Shown piece by piece: positions 18,474 to 26,805 of a DNA stretch of 64,000 nucleotides. A program made the position numbers and the translations under genes. This DNA is from Paraburkholderia sp. UYCP14C. Its GTDB lineage: Bacteria; Pseudomonadota; Gammaproteobacteria; Burkholderiales; Burkholderiaceae. A model generated the notes under the pieces. That model was given only the letters and a program-made list of their open reading frames with translations, was not told the DNA's origin and searched no databases. How positions within the stretch are numbered: position 1 is the first letter of the stretch; every line of letters begins with the position of its first letter. The stretch spans positions 1 through 64,000 of the forward strand of contig NZ_SELS01000025.1 of the NCBI RefSeq assembly GCF_004197395.1, in the 5' to 3' direction.

Positions 18474-18893
18474 ATGAAAGGCCGATCTATCCTGTTGCTC
18501 ACCGTGTTGCCCGCAGCGCTGGTCGTGCTGCCCGTCGGTTACGCGCAGAACAATCCTTCGATTGCGCAGGTCGCGTACAAGGTAGTCGACGGTGACAAGG
18601 TCGACACCAATACGCTGCAGGGCTGGAAGACGTGGCGCGCGCTCGCTTGCGAACGCTGCCACGGCGCGCAGCAGCAGGGCATGGTCGGGCCGTCGCTGAT
18701 CGATGCGTTCAAGACGCTGGATAAGACCGAGTTTCATCGCACGGTGTTCGGCGGCCGGGTGGAAAAGGGCATGCCCGATTTCAGCTCGAGCCCGATGATG
18801 CAGAAGAACTGGGAAAATCTCTACGCGTATCTGAAAGGACGCTCCGATGGACAGATCAAGCCGGGCGATCTGCATGCCATCGACTCGAATTAA
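18474..18893 (+). CDS. xoxG: Periplasmic c-type cytochrome, electron acceptor of XoxF
   Basis: The 139-residue protein has a signal peptide (MKGRSILLLTVLPAALVVLP) and one haem-binding motif, CERCH (C59, C62, H63). A candidate axial Met is in MPDF or PMMQ. Size and position directly after xoxF fit XoxG, the dedicated cytochrome of lanthanide methanol dehydrogenases. The ATG at 18474 is chosen because GGAG at 18462-18465 is 8 bases upstream; the ATG at 18468 would be too close. Confidence 0.85.
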   Translation: MKGRSILLLTVLPAALVVLPVGYAQNNPSIAQVAYKVVDGDKVDTNTLQGWKTWRALACERCHGAQQQGMVGPSLIDAFKTLDKTEFHRTVFGGRVEKGMPDFSSSPMMQKNWENLYAYLKGRSDGQIKPGDLHAIDSN

Positions 18894-18924
18894 CGCCGCG
18901 CCGTCACTCCTCCGGAGGCTCATG

Positions 18925-19836
18925 ATGCGTGATAAGAGAAGCATGTCCGTGCATGTCAGCGTGATCGCCGCCGCGTTGTGCGGCGCGGCCTTCGCGAGCG
19001 CCGCGGTCCGGGCGGACGGCCCCGCGCTGCCGAACAACGACGGCGCGGACGGCGTGCTCAGGGTGTGCGCGGACCCGAACAACATGCCGTTGTCCAACGA
19101 CAAGGGCGAGGGCTACGAGAACCGCATCGCGGCCCAGATGGCGAGCGACTTCGGCTACAAGCTCGAATACACGTACTTTCCGCAGCGCATGGGCTTCGTG
19201 CGCCACACCTTGCGCGAGAAGGCGGAGGGCAGCGACCGCTATCGCTGCGACCTGATCATCGGCGTGCCGAAGGGCTATGACATGACGTCGACGACGCAGC
19301 CCTATCTGCGCTCGACCTACGCGATGGTGCTGCCGAACCGCCCCGAGTTCGCGAGCATCAAGACGCCCGACGACCTGCTCAAGCTGCCGCCCGATCAACT
19401 GCACAAGCTGCGCTTCGGCATCTTTTCGCAAACCCCGGCGGTGGACTGGCTGCTCGGCCATAACCTGATCGACCAGGCGGTGTCGTACCAGGTGCAGAAC
19501 GGCGACCCCGCCATGTACCCAGGCCAGATGATCGAACACGACCTGCGCGCGGGCAACGTCGACGTGGTGTTCCTGTGGGGGCCGATCGCCGGCTACTTCG
19601 CGAAACGCGCGGGCGACTCGGTCAGGCTCGTGCCCTTCCCGCCAGGGCCCGGCATCCGCTTCGACTACACGATTTCGATGGGCGTGCGCTACGGCGAGAA
19701 GGACTGGAAGGACAAGGTGGATCAATGGATCGGCGCGAATCACGACAAGATCGACGGCATTCTCGCGACCTACCAGGTGCCGATGCTCAAACCGGTCGAC
19801 GCGCCGGCAGCCAAACCTGGCGACGCCTCGCAATGA
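18925..19836 (+). CDS. xoxJ: XoxJ-like periplasmic substrate-binding-fold protein
   Basis: From the ATG at 18925 (GGAGG 6 bases upstream; another ATG at 18922) the product has about 303 residues. A signal peptide is followed by a family 3-like solute-binding fold: VLRVCADPNNMPLSNDKGEGYENRI, then RCDLIIGVPKGYDM. This is the quinoprotein-dehydrogenase-associated binding-protein family that includes MxaJ and XoxJ, thought to help activate the dehydrogenase. No ABC permease is linked. It ends in an ATGA overlap with the next gene. Confidence 0.85.
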   Translation: MRDKRSMSVHVSVIAAALCGAAFASAAVRADGPALPNNDGADGVLRVCADPNNMPLSNDKGEGYENRIAAQMASDFGYKLEYTYFPQRMGFVRHTLREKAEGSDRYRCDLIIGVPKGYDMTSTTQPYLRSTYAMVLPNRPEFASIKTPDDLLKLPPDQLHKLRFGIFSQTPAVDWLLGHNLIDQAVSYQVQNGDPAMYPGQMIEHDLRAGNVDVVFLWGPIAGYFAKRAGDSVRLVPFPPGPGIRFDYTISMGVRYGEKDWKDKVDQWIGANHDKIDGILATYQVPMLKPVDAPAAKPGDASQ

Positions 19837-20603
19837 CGCGCGCGCGCGGCGCGTGGCTGCGCGCGGCACGCACCGCGCTGCTGGGGACGCTGTGGGTGCT
19901 GTGCCTCGCGCCGCTTGCCGCGCGTGCGGCGAGTCCGGCGTCGGCGCCGGGCGGCGACGAGATCACGCCGGCCGAGCGGCTGATTTTTCTGACCGATCAT
20001 CTGCACGGCGTCGCCGCGCAGACCGAGCTCGACTACGCGCTGATCGATTCGGAACAGTCGTCGCGCAGCGCCGATGTCGTCAAGGTGCTGGTGCTGAGCG
20101 AGAACAACGCGAAAGGCGACGCGCAGGTGTCCGACCATAGCGGCAGCGTGAACCTGCCGATCGGCGGCCTGCAGTGCAATCCGGCGATCATCTATTTTCT
20201 CGAACACGACATCGCGGAGATGCAGGGGCTCACCGGCGGGCAGCGCCGCTATTTCCAGCAGCGTCTGCGTCTCGCGCTCGCCGCCGGGCCGCAGATCGAG
20301 AGCGTGCCGAGCGAGATCGGCGGCAAGCCGCTCAGCGCGCGGCGCATCGTCGTGCAGCCTTATCTGAACGATCCGAACGCGGCGCGCTTCGCGCAATACA
20401 CGGGCAAGCGCTACACGTTCCTGCTCGCCGACGGCGTGCCGGGCGAGGTCGTGCAGATCCGCACCGACGTGCCGGGCCCCAACAACGACTTTGCGCATCC
20501 GGCGCATACCGAGTCGTTGAGCTTTCAATCCGCGCTGAACAAGTTGCCGTCGGGCAAGGCGCCGGCGACGAAGCCGTCGAATACGCCGCGGGCGAGCCGC
20601 TGA
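19833..20603 (+). CDS. Exported protein of the xox cluster, function unknown
   Basis: The 256-residue protein has a signal peptide ending near ARAA (residue ~31) and a mature domain with ITPAERLIFLTDHLHGV, GLQCNPAIIYFLEHDIAEM and a proline/lysine-rich tail. I recognise no family. Translation is coupled to xoxJ through the ATGA overlap, which argues for a role in the same periplasmic machinery. A single Cys in the mature part makes haem binding unlikely. Confidence 0.65.
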   Translation: MTRARGAWLRAARTALLGTLWVLCLAPLAARAASPASAPGGDEITPAERLIFLTDHLHGVAAQTELDYALIDSEQSSRSADVVKVLVLSENNAKGDAQVSDHSGSVNLPIGGLQCNPAIIYFLEHDIAEMQGLTGGQRRYFQQRLRLALAAGPQIESVPSEIGGKPLSARRIVVQPYLNDPNAARFAQYTGKRYTFLLADGVPGEVVQIRTDVPGPNNDFAHPAHTESLSFQSALNKLPSGKAPATKPSNTPRASR

Positions 20604-20619
20604 GTTGCTGAGAGTTCCA

Positions 20620-21624
20620 ATGCAGAACGCGAGCTTCGCGACGAACCGGGTCAAGCTGAATTTCGTTCGCACGCTGACCCTGCGGCAGTTGCAGATCTTC
20701 GTCGTCGCGAGCCGCTATACGAGTTTCGCGCGCGCGGCAGAGGAACTGCATCTGACGCAGCCGGCGGTGTCGATGCAGATTCATCAGCTCGAAGACGCGG
20801 TCGGCCTGCGGCTGTTCGAGCGGGTCGCGCGCAAGCTCACGCTGACCGAAGCGGGCGAGGTGCTGACCCATCACGCGAGCCGCATTCTCGGTGAAATCAA
20901 GGACACGGAAGACGCGATGATGTCGCTGAAGCAGGCCGACAGCGGCTCGATCAACGTCGGCATCGTCAGTTCGGCGACCTACTTCGCGCCGAAACTGCTG
21001 GCGATGTACTCGCATCTGTATCCGAAGGTCGACGTGCACTTCTCGGTCGGCAATCGCGACGCGCTGCTGCGTCTGTTGCAGGACAACGCGATCGATCTCG
21101 CGATCATGGGGCGCCCGCCGCCCGAACTCGATACGACGGCCGAGCCGCTCGCGAGTCATCCCCAGGTGGTGATCGCGCCGGTGACTCATCCGCTGTGCGG
21201 CGCGCGCCGCTTCGATCTGCAGGAGTTGTGCAACGACACCTTCCTGCTGCGCGAGCCGGGCTCGGGTACGCGCATGGCCGCCGAGGCGATGTTCCGGCAG
21301 CATCTGTTCACCCCGGTGAAAACCGTCACGCTCGGCAGCAACGAAACGATCAAGCAGGCGGTGATGGCGGGCATGGGCGTGAGTCTGATCTCGCTGCATA
21401 CGTTGCAGCTGGAGTTGCGCACCGGTGAGATCGCGCTGCTAGACGTGAACGGCACGCCGATCGAACGCACGTGGCAGATCGTGCATCTGCGCTCGAAGCA
21501 GCTTTCGCCGACCAGCATGATGTTCCGGCAGTTTCTGCTCGAGCATGCGGCGGTGCATCTGGAGCAGGAATATGCGCAGTTCGCGGGGGTGTTTGCGAAG
21601 CCGCCGGTCGGCGCGGAGCGCTAG
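20620..21624 (+). CDS. LysR-family transcriptional regulator (CbbR-like)
   Basis: The 334-residue protein has an N-terminal winged helix-turn-helix (LTLRQLQIFVVASRYTSFARAAEELHLTQPAVSMQIHQLE) and a C-terminal effector domain (GSINVGIVSSATYFAPKLLAMY, PPPELDTTAEPLASHP). The closest pattern is the CbbR subgroup, but no Calvin-cycle genes are in the window. Being embedded co-directionally in the xox cluster, it may regulate methanol or formate metabolism. The ATG at 20620 is preferred over a TTG at 20605. Confidence 0.85.
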   Translation: MQNASFATNRVKLNFVRTLTLRQLQIFVVASRYTSFARAAEELHLTQPAVSMQIHQLEDAVGLRLFERVARKLTLTEAGEVLTHHASRILGEIKDTEDAMMSLKQADSGSINVGIVSSATYFAPKLLAMYSHLYPKVDVHFSVGNRDALLRLLQDNAIDLAIMGRPPPELDTTAEPLASHPQVVIAPVTHPLCGARRFDLQELCNDTFLLREPGSGTRMAAEAMFRQHLFTPVKTVTLGSNETIKQAVMAGMGVSLISLHTLQLELRTGEIALLDVNGTPIERTWQIVHLRSKQLSPTSMMFRQFLLEHAAVHLEQEYAQFAGVFAKPPVGAER

Positions 21625-21628
21625 CGTG

Positions 21629-22198
21629 ATGCGTGCACGGCTTTCGCTTCGCATCGCCGCGTTCGTGCGTCGCGCGGCGGTGCTCTGCGCGACCGTGTTT
21701 TGCGTGGGCTTTGCCGGCATCTTCGTGATGGGCATCGTGGCGGCGCGCGCCGAGCCGGTAAAGATCGCGGTGCTGAACTGCGGCCTGATCGACGATAACG
21801 CCGCTTACAACGATGCCGACACCAACCGCGCGCAAGCGGCACGCATCGAGATGGTCAGCGATACGGTGCGCGCGCAGCTCGGTGCGAGCCAGCGCTACCG
21901 CGTCGCCGACAACGCGCGCGCGTCCGATCTGATCGCGCGGCTCGGCGCCGCGCAAGACCTGACCACCTGCGACGGTTGCGCGCGGCAGGTCGGCCGTGCG
22001 CTGGGCGTCGAACAGGTGGGTGTCTGCTGGGTGCAGAAAGTCAGCAACCTGATTCTCAATCTGAACCTGCGTGTCGAGGACGTCGCGAGCGGCAAGACGT
22101 TGTTCCAGCGCTCGGTCGATATCCGCGGCAATACCGATCTGTCGTGGCGGCGCGGCGCGACCGCACTCGTCGGCTTGCTGGTGAACGGGGAGTCTTAG
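21629..22198 (+). CDS. Exported protein of the xox cluster (DUF2380/DUF3280-like)
   Basis: The 189-residue protein has an N-terminal hydrophobic segment (about 10-40) and a domain beginning EPVKIAVLNCGLIDDNAAYND. RYRVADN, TTCDGCARQVGRALGVEQVGVCWVQKVSN and a final beta-strand region follow. It resembles the short secreted DUF2380-type proteins found next to quinoprotein dehydrogenases, but I am not certain. A CDGC motif suggests a disulfide or metal site. It follows the LysR gene after 4 bases. Confidence 0.6.
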   Translation: MRARLSLRIAAFVRRAAVLCATVFCVGFAGIFVMGIVAARAEPVKIAVLNCGLIDDNAAYNDADTNRAQAARIEMVSDTVRAQLGASQRYRVADNARASDLIARLGAAQDLTTCDGCARQVGRALGVEQVGVCWVQKVSNLILNLNLRVEDVASGKTLFQRSVDIRGNTDLSWRRGATALVGLLVNGES

Positions 22199-22209
22199 AC
22201 CGCGTCGAT

Positions 22210-22224
22210 GGCACAGTCTGTACC
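22210..22224. promoter_or_regulatory. 15-bp palindrome upstream of moxR, candidate enhancer
   Basis: GGCACAGTCTGTACC matches the perfect palindrome at 7176-7190 in 11 of 12 arm positions. It lies 66 bases upstream of a sigma-54-like element (22290-22305) in the 195-base gap before moxR. Confidence 0.55.
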
Positions 22225-22289
22225 CGGCCGTCGTGACAGGCTGCCAACTTTTCGCATTCGATTTAACTGTGGGGTACCGTGCGCGCGAT

Positions 22290-22305
22290 CGGCATGAACC
22301 GTGCT
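22290..22305 (+). promoter_or_regulatory. Sigma-54-like promoter for the moxR-mxaSACKL operon
   Basis: CGGCATGAACCGTGCT matches 9 of 12 consensus positions with exact GG-N10-GC spacing. It shares CGGCATGAA with the xoxF element at 16329. It lies 89 bases upstream of the moxR start. Confidence 0.5.
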
Positions 22306-22393
22306 TGAACGGAAGGCTGGCAAGTCTTGAAGCGCGTCGACGTTCGAGCGTCGCGCAAATAAACGCCGGCCACCACGGAAGGGGATCGCAGCG

Positions 22394-23416
22394 ATGGATT
22401 CTGGCGAGCAGCTTCAGGACTGGCGCGCTCACGCCCAGCAGATCGAAAACGAAGTCGCGAGAGTGGTCGTCGGTCAGCAGCAAACGCTGAGGCTCATCAA
22501 CGTCGCGCTGTTCGCGCGCGGCCACGTGCTGCTCGAGGGCGGCGTCGGAGTCGGCAAGACGACCGTGTTGCGAGCATTCGCGCGGGTGGTCGGCGGCGAC
22601 TTCGAGCGCGTCGAAGGCACGATCGATCTGATGCCGGGCGATCTCGTCTATCACACCTACGTCGATGCCGACGGCAAGCCGCGCATCGAGCCGGGCCCGC
22701 TCTTACGCCACGGCGAACAGTTGACCACCTTCTTCTTCAACGAGATCAATCGCGCGCGCCCGCAGGTGCAATCGCTGCTGCTGCGCGCGATGGCCGAGCG
22801 TTCCGTGTGGGCGTTCGGCCGCGAGCACCGCTTTCCTCATATGACCGTGTACGCCGACCGCAACAAGGTCGAGAAGGAGGAGACCTTCGAGCTCGCGTCG
22901 GCGGCGCGCGACCGCTTCCTGTTCGAGCTGAACATGCCGACGCCGACCGACGAGGAAGCGCGCCGCAGTCTCGTGTTCGACACGAGGTTCCATGACGTCG
23001 ATGGCCTGCTCGCGCAACTGACACCGTCGATCGTGCCGTGGGAACAGTTGAACCGGATCGGCGCGGCGATCCAGCAGGGTGTGCAGGCGAGCGAGACGAT
23101 CGAGCGCTACGTGCACGACATCTGGCAGGCGACCGAGACGCCGGCGCACTTCGGCATCGCGCTCGACGGCGTCGACATGCAGCAGCTGATTCTCGCGGGC
23201 GCGAGTCCGCGCGGCATGAGCGCGCTGTTGCGGGCCGCGCGCGTGGTCGCGTGGCTCGCGGGACGCACGCATCTGATTCCGGAGGACATCCACGAAGTGC
23301 TGCTGCCGGCGCTGGGTCATCGCGTGTTCTTCACGCCGATCTACGAGTTGCGCCGTCAGGAGCTGGCCGAAGCGCTGATCGCGCGGATCGTCGCGAACGT
23401 CGCCGTGCCTCGCTGA
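22394..23416 (+). CDS. moxR: MoxR-type AAA+ ATPase of methanol dehydrogenase maturation
   Basis: The 340-residue ATPase has Walker A GGVGVGKT (49-56), a Walker B-region FFFNEINRARPQ, and a sensor/lid with ASPRGMSALLRAARVVAWL. MoxR ATPases act with von Willebrand A partners as metal-insertion or maturation chaperones, here for methanol dehydrogenase. Walker B has Asn where Asp is usual in the DE pair. It leads the operon moxR-mxaS-mxaA-mxaC-mxaK-mxaL, mostly with 4-base overlaps. Confidence 0.9.
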   Translation: MDSGEQLQDWRAHAQQIENEVARVVVGQQQTLRLINVALFARGHVLLEGGVGVGKTTVLRAFARVVGGDFERVEGTIDLMPGDLVYHTYVDADGKPRIEPGPLLRHGEQLTTFFFNEINRARPQVQSLLLRAMAERSVWAFGREHRFPHMTVYADRNKVEKEETFELASAARDRFLFELNMPTPTDEEARRSLVFDTRFHDVDGLLAQLTPSIVPWEQLNRIGAAIQQGVQASETIERYVHDIWQATETPAHFGIALDGVDMQQLILAGASPRGMSALLRAARVVAWLAGRTHLIPEDIHEVLLPALGHRVFFTPIYELRRQELAEALIARIVANVAVPR

Positions 23417-23436
23417 ACGCCGGCGCGCGCACCACG

Positions 23437-24360
23437 ATGAACGGCATCGCCGAATTCCACTATCGTCTGCCGATGCGCGCGGCCGGCGCGCGGCCCGGTT
23501 CGCATCCCGGCTCGAGCTTCGGCTCGGGCCAGCAGTTCGCGATGCACGGCCGGCTGTTCGACTATCCGGATCCGCGTCGTCTCGACCTGCGGGCGAGCTT
23601 GCGCGCGGCGCGCGACGAGTGGCTCGTGCGCGTGCATCTGCAGCGCGTCGCGGTGCCGGTGATCGTGATCGTCGACGTGTCGGCGTCGATGCAATTCGGC
23701 ACCCGTAAAACGAAGCTGGAGGTTGCTGCCGATTTCGTCGAAGCGCTCGGCCATAGCGCGTTCCGAGTCGGCGACCGGCTCGGCATGCTGGCGTTCGATA
23801 GCGGCGAACGCGACGACCTCTTCATGCCGGCGCGCACCGGGCGGGGCACCGGCTCGCTGCTCGCGAGCATGCTGCGCGAATGCGCGGGTGATACGGGTGG
23901 GCTTGCGGTTGATCGTCACGGCGACCGTGAGGCGGAAAGTCAGCCCGAACGCCACGCCAGCCACGCGCCCGTCGAAGGATTGCGGCGTTGCGCGATCCGT
24001 CTCGCCGGACGCCAGGCGCTCGTGTTCGTCGTGTCCGATTTCCACTGGCCGCTCGCGCGACTGTCGCCGGTACTCGACATGCTGGTGCATGCGTGCGTGG
24101 TGCCGATGGTGGTGTGGGACGCGGCCGAGATCACGCCGCCGCACCACGCGTCGCTGCTGGCCGTCAACGATGCGGAGACCGGCGAGGAGCGTCGCGTGTG
24201 GCTCTCCCGCGGCGTGCGCGAACGCTGGCACGAGGGCGTCGCGCGCCGTCGCGACGAACTCGCCGCGGTGTTCGGCGCGCGCGGCATCCGGCCGTTCTAC
24301 GTCGAAGGCGCGTTCGATCCGGAAGCGATGTCGCGCTACTTTCTGGAGGTGACGGCATGA
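23437..24360 (+). CDS. mxaS: MxaS-like DUF58/von Willebrand A protein
   Basis: The 307-residue protein has the DUF58 pattern: YPDPRRLDLRASLRAARDEWLVRVHLQR, then a vWA-like strand with a MIDAS-type DVSASM motif, and VFVVSDFHWPLARL. No membrane segment is evident. MxaS is the partner of the MoxR ATPase in methanol dehydrogenase maturation. The middle (about 155-180) is a low-conservation, charged insertion. It starts 20 bases after moxR and ends in an ATGA overlap with mxaA. Confidence 0.85.
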   Translation: MNGIAEFHYRLPMRAAGARPGSHPGSSFGSGQQFAMHGRLFDYPDPRRLDLRASLRAARDEWLVRVHLQRVAVPVIVIVDVSASMQFGTRKTKLEVAADFVEALGHSAFRVGDRLGMLAFDSGERDDLFMPARTGRGTGSLLASMLRECAGDTGGLAVDRHGDREAESQPERHASHAPVEGLRRCAIRLAGRQALVFVVSDFHWPLARLSPVLDMLVHACVVPMVVWDAAEITPPHHASLLAVNDAETGEERRVWLSRGVRERWHEGVARRRDELAAVFGARGIRPFYVEGAFDPEAMSRYFLEVTA

Positions 24361-25280
24361 GCGCGCGCGGTGGGCGCGGTGGCGCCGCGCGTCGGGCGGC
24401 GATGCGGGTGCTGATCGCGTCGCTATGCGGCGGCGCGTTCGTGACGGCCAGCGCCGCCGTGGTGACCCCGGTCGTTCAGGAGCCGCGCGCGTTCGGCTAC
24501 GTGCTCGGCGATGTGCTGACGCAGCGCGTGCTGCTGGAGGCCGACGGTCGCGACATCGGCGCGGTCACGCCGCCTTCGATCGGGCGTACGGGCGTGTGGC
24601 TCGAACGCCGGCCCGTAACGCTCGAAACCGATGCCAATGGCCGCAAGTGGATGGTGATCGCGTATCAGGTCGTCAACGCGCCGCAGACGCTCACGCAGAT
24701 CACGTTGCCCGCGTTGACGTTGACGTCGGCGGCGGGCACCCAATTGCAGATCGCCGAATGGCCGGCGAGCATCGGGCCGTTGACGCCGCCAACGGCGTTC
24801 GCCGCCGGGGACCTGCAGCCACTGCGGCCCGATCGTCAGGCGCCGATGCTGGGGACGGCCGGCTGGCGTCGGCAGATCGCGTGGGCGCTCGGCCTGCTGC
24901 TCGCGACGCTGCTCGCGTGGGCGAGCTGGTGGTGGGCGCGCAACCGGCGCGAGTCGGCGCGGCTACCGTTCGCGCGTGCATGGCGGCAGATGCAGCGGCT
25001 GCCGGAGGCGCCCGCCGCTTCGTCGAGCGATGCGTGGGTGTGCCTGCATCGCGCGCTGAACGAAACCGCCGGCCAGGTCGTGCATGCGGCTTCGCTATCC
25101 GCGTTGCTGGCGCGCGCGCCGTATCTGCAACCGCTGCGCACGCAGCTCGAACGTTTCTATCAGGCGTCGGCCGAGCGTTTCTTCATGCCGGCGCCGCATG
25201 CCGTCGAGCATCCGGGCGAGCTTTCGTTGCACGCGCTGTGCCGTGCGTTGTATCGGGCGGAAAGGCGCCATCAGCGATGA
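24357..25280 (+). CDS. mxaA: MxaA-like membrane protein of methanol dehydrogenase maturation
   Basis: The 307-residue protein has an N-terminal signal segment, a periplasmic domain (VVQEPRAFGYVLGDVLTQRVLLE), one strong transmembrane helix (IAWALGLLLATLLAWASWWWA, about residues 178-198) and a cytoplasmic tail. The layout and position between mxaS and mxaC match MxaA, genetically linked to calcium insertion into MxaF. In this locus the client would be the XoxF enzyme (inference). Confidence 0.8.
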   Translation: MSARGGRGGAARRAAMRVLIASLCGGAFVTASAAVVTPVVQEPRAFGYVLGDVLTQRVLLEADGRDIGAVTPPSIGRTGVWLERRPVTLETDANGRKWMVIAYQVVNAPQTLTQITLPALTLTSAAGTQLQIAEWPASIGPLTPPTAFAAGDLQPLRPDRQAPMLGTAGWRRQIAWALGLLLATLLAWASWWWARNRRESARLPFARAWRQMQRLPEAPAASSSDAWVCLHRALNETAGQVVHAASLSALLARAPYLQPLRTQLERFYQASAERFFMPAPHAVEHPGELSLHALCRALYRAERRHQR

Positions 25281-26263
25281 CCATGAACCTCGATTTCGCC
25301 TTTCCGTGGATGCTGGTGCTGCTGCCGCTCGCCGCGCTGCCGCTGCTGCGACGGCGCAGCGACACGCTGGTGTTTTCGAGCGTCGCGTGGCTTCCCGCCG
25401 ACGATCTCGGCCGCGCGGCCGGCTGGATCGCGCGCGGCAGCGCGGTGCTGGCGATCGCGGCGATCGTCGTCGGGCTGGCCGGGCCTGGGCGCTCGCAGTT
25501 GCAGGTGCTGCGCACCGGCAGCGGCGCGCAGATCCTGATCCTGATGGACCGCAGCCAGAGCATGGACGAGCCGATGGGCAGCAAGGGCGTCGAGGCGCCG
25601 CGCGGCGACTCCAAGAACCTCGTGGCGCGCGCCGCGTTGACGCGCTTCGTCGAGCAGCGGCCGAACGACCGGCTCGCGTTCATGATGTTCGGCACCAACC
25701 CCGTGCTGGCGATGCCATTCACATACAACCATCGCGTGATCGAGGCCGCGGTCGCGGCCACGGCGATCGGACGCGGCATGCCGGACACCGAGCTCGATCG
25801 CGGCATGCTCGCGGCGATCGAGCAGTTCGACGGGCGCTTGTCGTCGGGCCGCCGCGCGATCGTGCTCGTCTCCGATGGCGGCGCGTTGCTCAGCGAAACG
25901 ATGCGACGGCGCATCGAGGCTGGACTGCAACGCAACGGGATCGCGCTGTACTTCATCTATTTGCGCAGCAGCGTCTTCAGTCCCGATCTGAACGCGACGC
26001 TGCCCGTCAGCGGCGCGTCGGCCGAAGCCCAACTGCATCGCTTCTTTCTGACGCTCAGGACGCCTTACAGGCTGTTTCAGGCAGAAGATCCGAAGGGGAT
26101 GATGGCGGCGATCGCGGAGATCAACCGGCAGCAGAACAAGACGACGACGTTCATTGAGCATCTGCCTCGCCAGGACCTGAGTCCGTACTGTTTCGCGCTC
26201 GCGCTGTTCTGCTTGGCGTGGCTGGTGTTGTTGCACCAGTTGCAGGTCAGGAGCTGGGCATGA
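25277..26263 (+). CDS. mxaC: MxaC-like von Willebrand A membrane protein
   Basis: The 328-residue protein has two N-terminal hydrophobic helices (FPWMLVLLPLAALPLL and AVLAIAAIVVGLAGPG), a vWA domain with MIDAS DRSQSMDE and VLVSDGGALLSE, and a C-terminal helix (YCFALALFCLAWLVLLHQL). This is the BatA-like MxaC topology. It overlaps mxaA and mxaK by 4 bases each. Confidence 0.85.
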   Translation: MTMNLDFAFPWMLVLLPLAALPLLRRRSDTLVFSSVAWLPADDLGRAAGWIARGSAVLAIAAIVVGLAGPGRSQLQVLRTGSGAQILILMDRSQSMDEPMGSKGVEAPRGDSKNLVARAALTRFVEQRPNDRLAFMMFGTNPVLAMPFTYNHRVIEAAVAATAIGRGMPDTELDRGMLAAIEQFDGRLSSGRRAIVLVSDGGALLSETMRRRIEAGLQRNGIALYFIYLRSSVFSPDLNATLPVSGASAEAQLHRFFLTLRTPYRLFQAEDPKGMMAAIAEINRQQNKTTTFIEHLPRQDLSPYCFALALFCLAWLVLLHQLQVRSWA

Positions 26264-26805
26264 AGCGCGCGCTGATCCACACGCTGTTCGGCACCGTGGC
26301 GATCTGCTGCGCCGCGTGGGCCGGCTATGGCTTCGTTCGTTTGCAGCACGCGGAGCGCGTCGATCAGGCGATTGTTTCGGCCAATGCCGCTGCGCGCGGC
26401 CAGCCCGCCGACGACGACCCGCGCGAGGTTCAGCTGGCCCGCGCTATAGCGCTGTCGAAAGCGGGCGCCTACGACGCGGCGGCGCGGCTCTATAACGGTC
26501 TGATCCCCGAGGGCAGCCCGCCGGATGAAATCGGCCGCGCGGCGCTGTTCGATCTCGGCAACCTGTACCTGCGCGAAGGCAGCGGCGACACGGCGCAGAC
26601 GGTCCGGTCCCTGCCGATGATCGGCGAGGCCAAGGCGCGCTACCGGCTCGCGCTGCGCGCGGCGCCCGACGATTGGGACGCGCGCTACAACCTCGAACGC
26701 GCGCTGTGGCTTGCGCCGGAAACGCCGTCCGCGCTTGCCGGGCCCGATGTGAAAGAGCAGCACAACGTCACCGTGCGCGACGCGCAGAGTCAGGACTTGC
26801 CATGA
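26260..26805 (+). CDS. mxaK: MxaK-like membrane-anchored TPR protein
   Basis: The 181-residue protein has one N-terminal transmembrane helix (about 7-27) followed by helical repeats (REVQLARAIALSKAGAYDAAARLYN, ARYRLALRAAPDDWDARYNLERAL) of TPR character. Position and topology match MxaK, needed for assembly of active methanol dehydrogenase. Coupled by 4-base overlaps to mxaC and mxaL. Confidence 0.8.
   Translation: MKRALIHTLFGTVAICCAAWAGYGFVRLQHAERVDQAIVSANAAARGQPADDDPREVQLARAIALSKAGAYDAAARLYNGLIPEGSPPDEIGRAALFDLGNLYLREGSGDTAQTVRSLPMIGEAKARYRLALRAAPDDWDARYNLERALWLAPETPSALAGPDVKEQHNVTVRDAQSQDLP

Noticed and set aside
16712-18502. 596-codon frame antisense to xoxF
   Set aside because: Shadow of a fully conserved quinoprotein gene; no ribosome site or recognisable motif.
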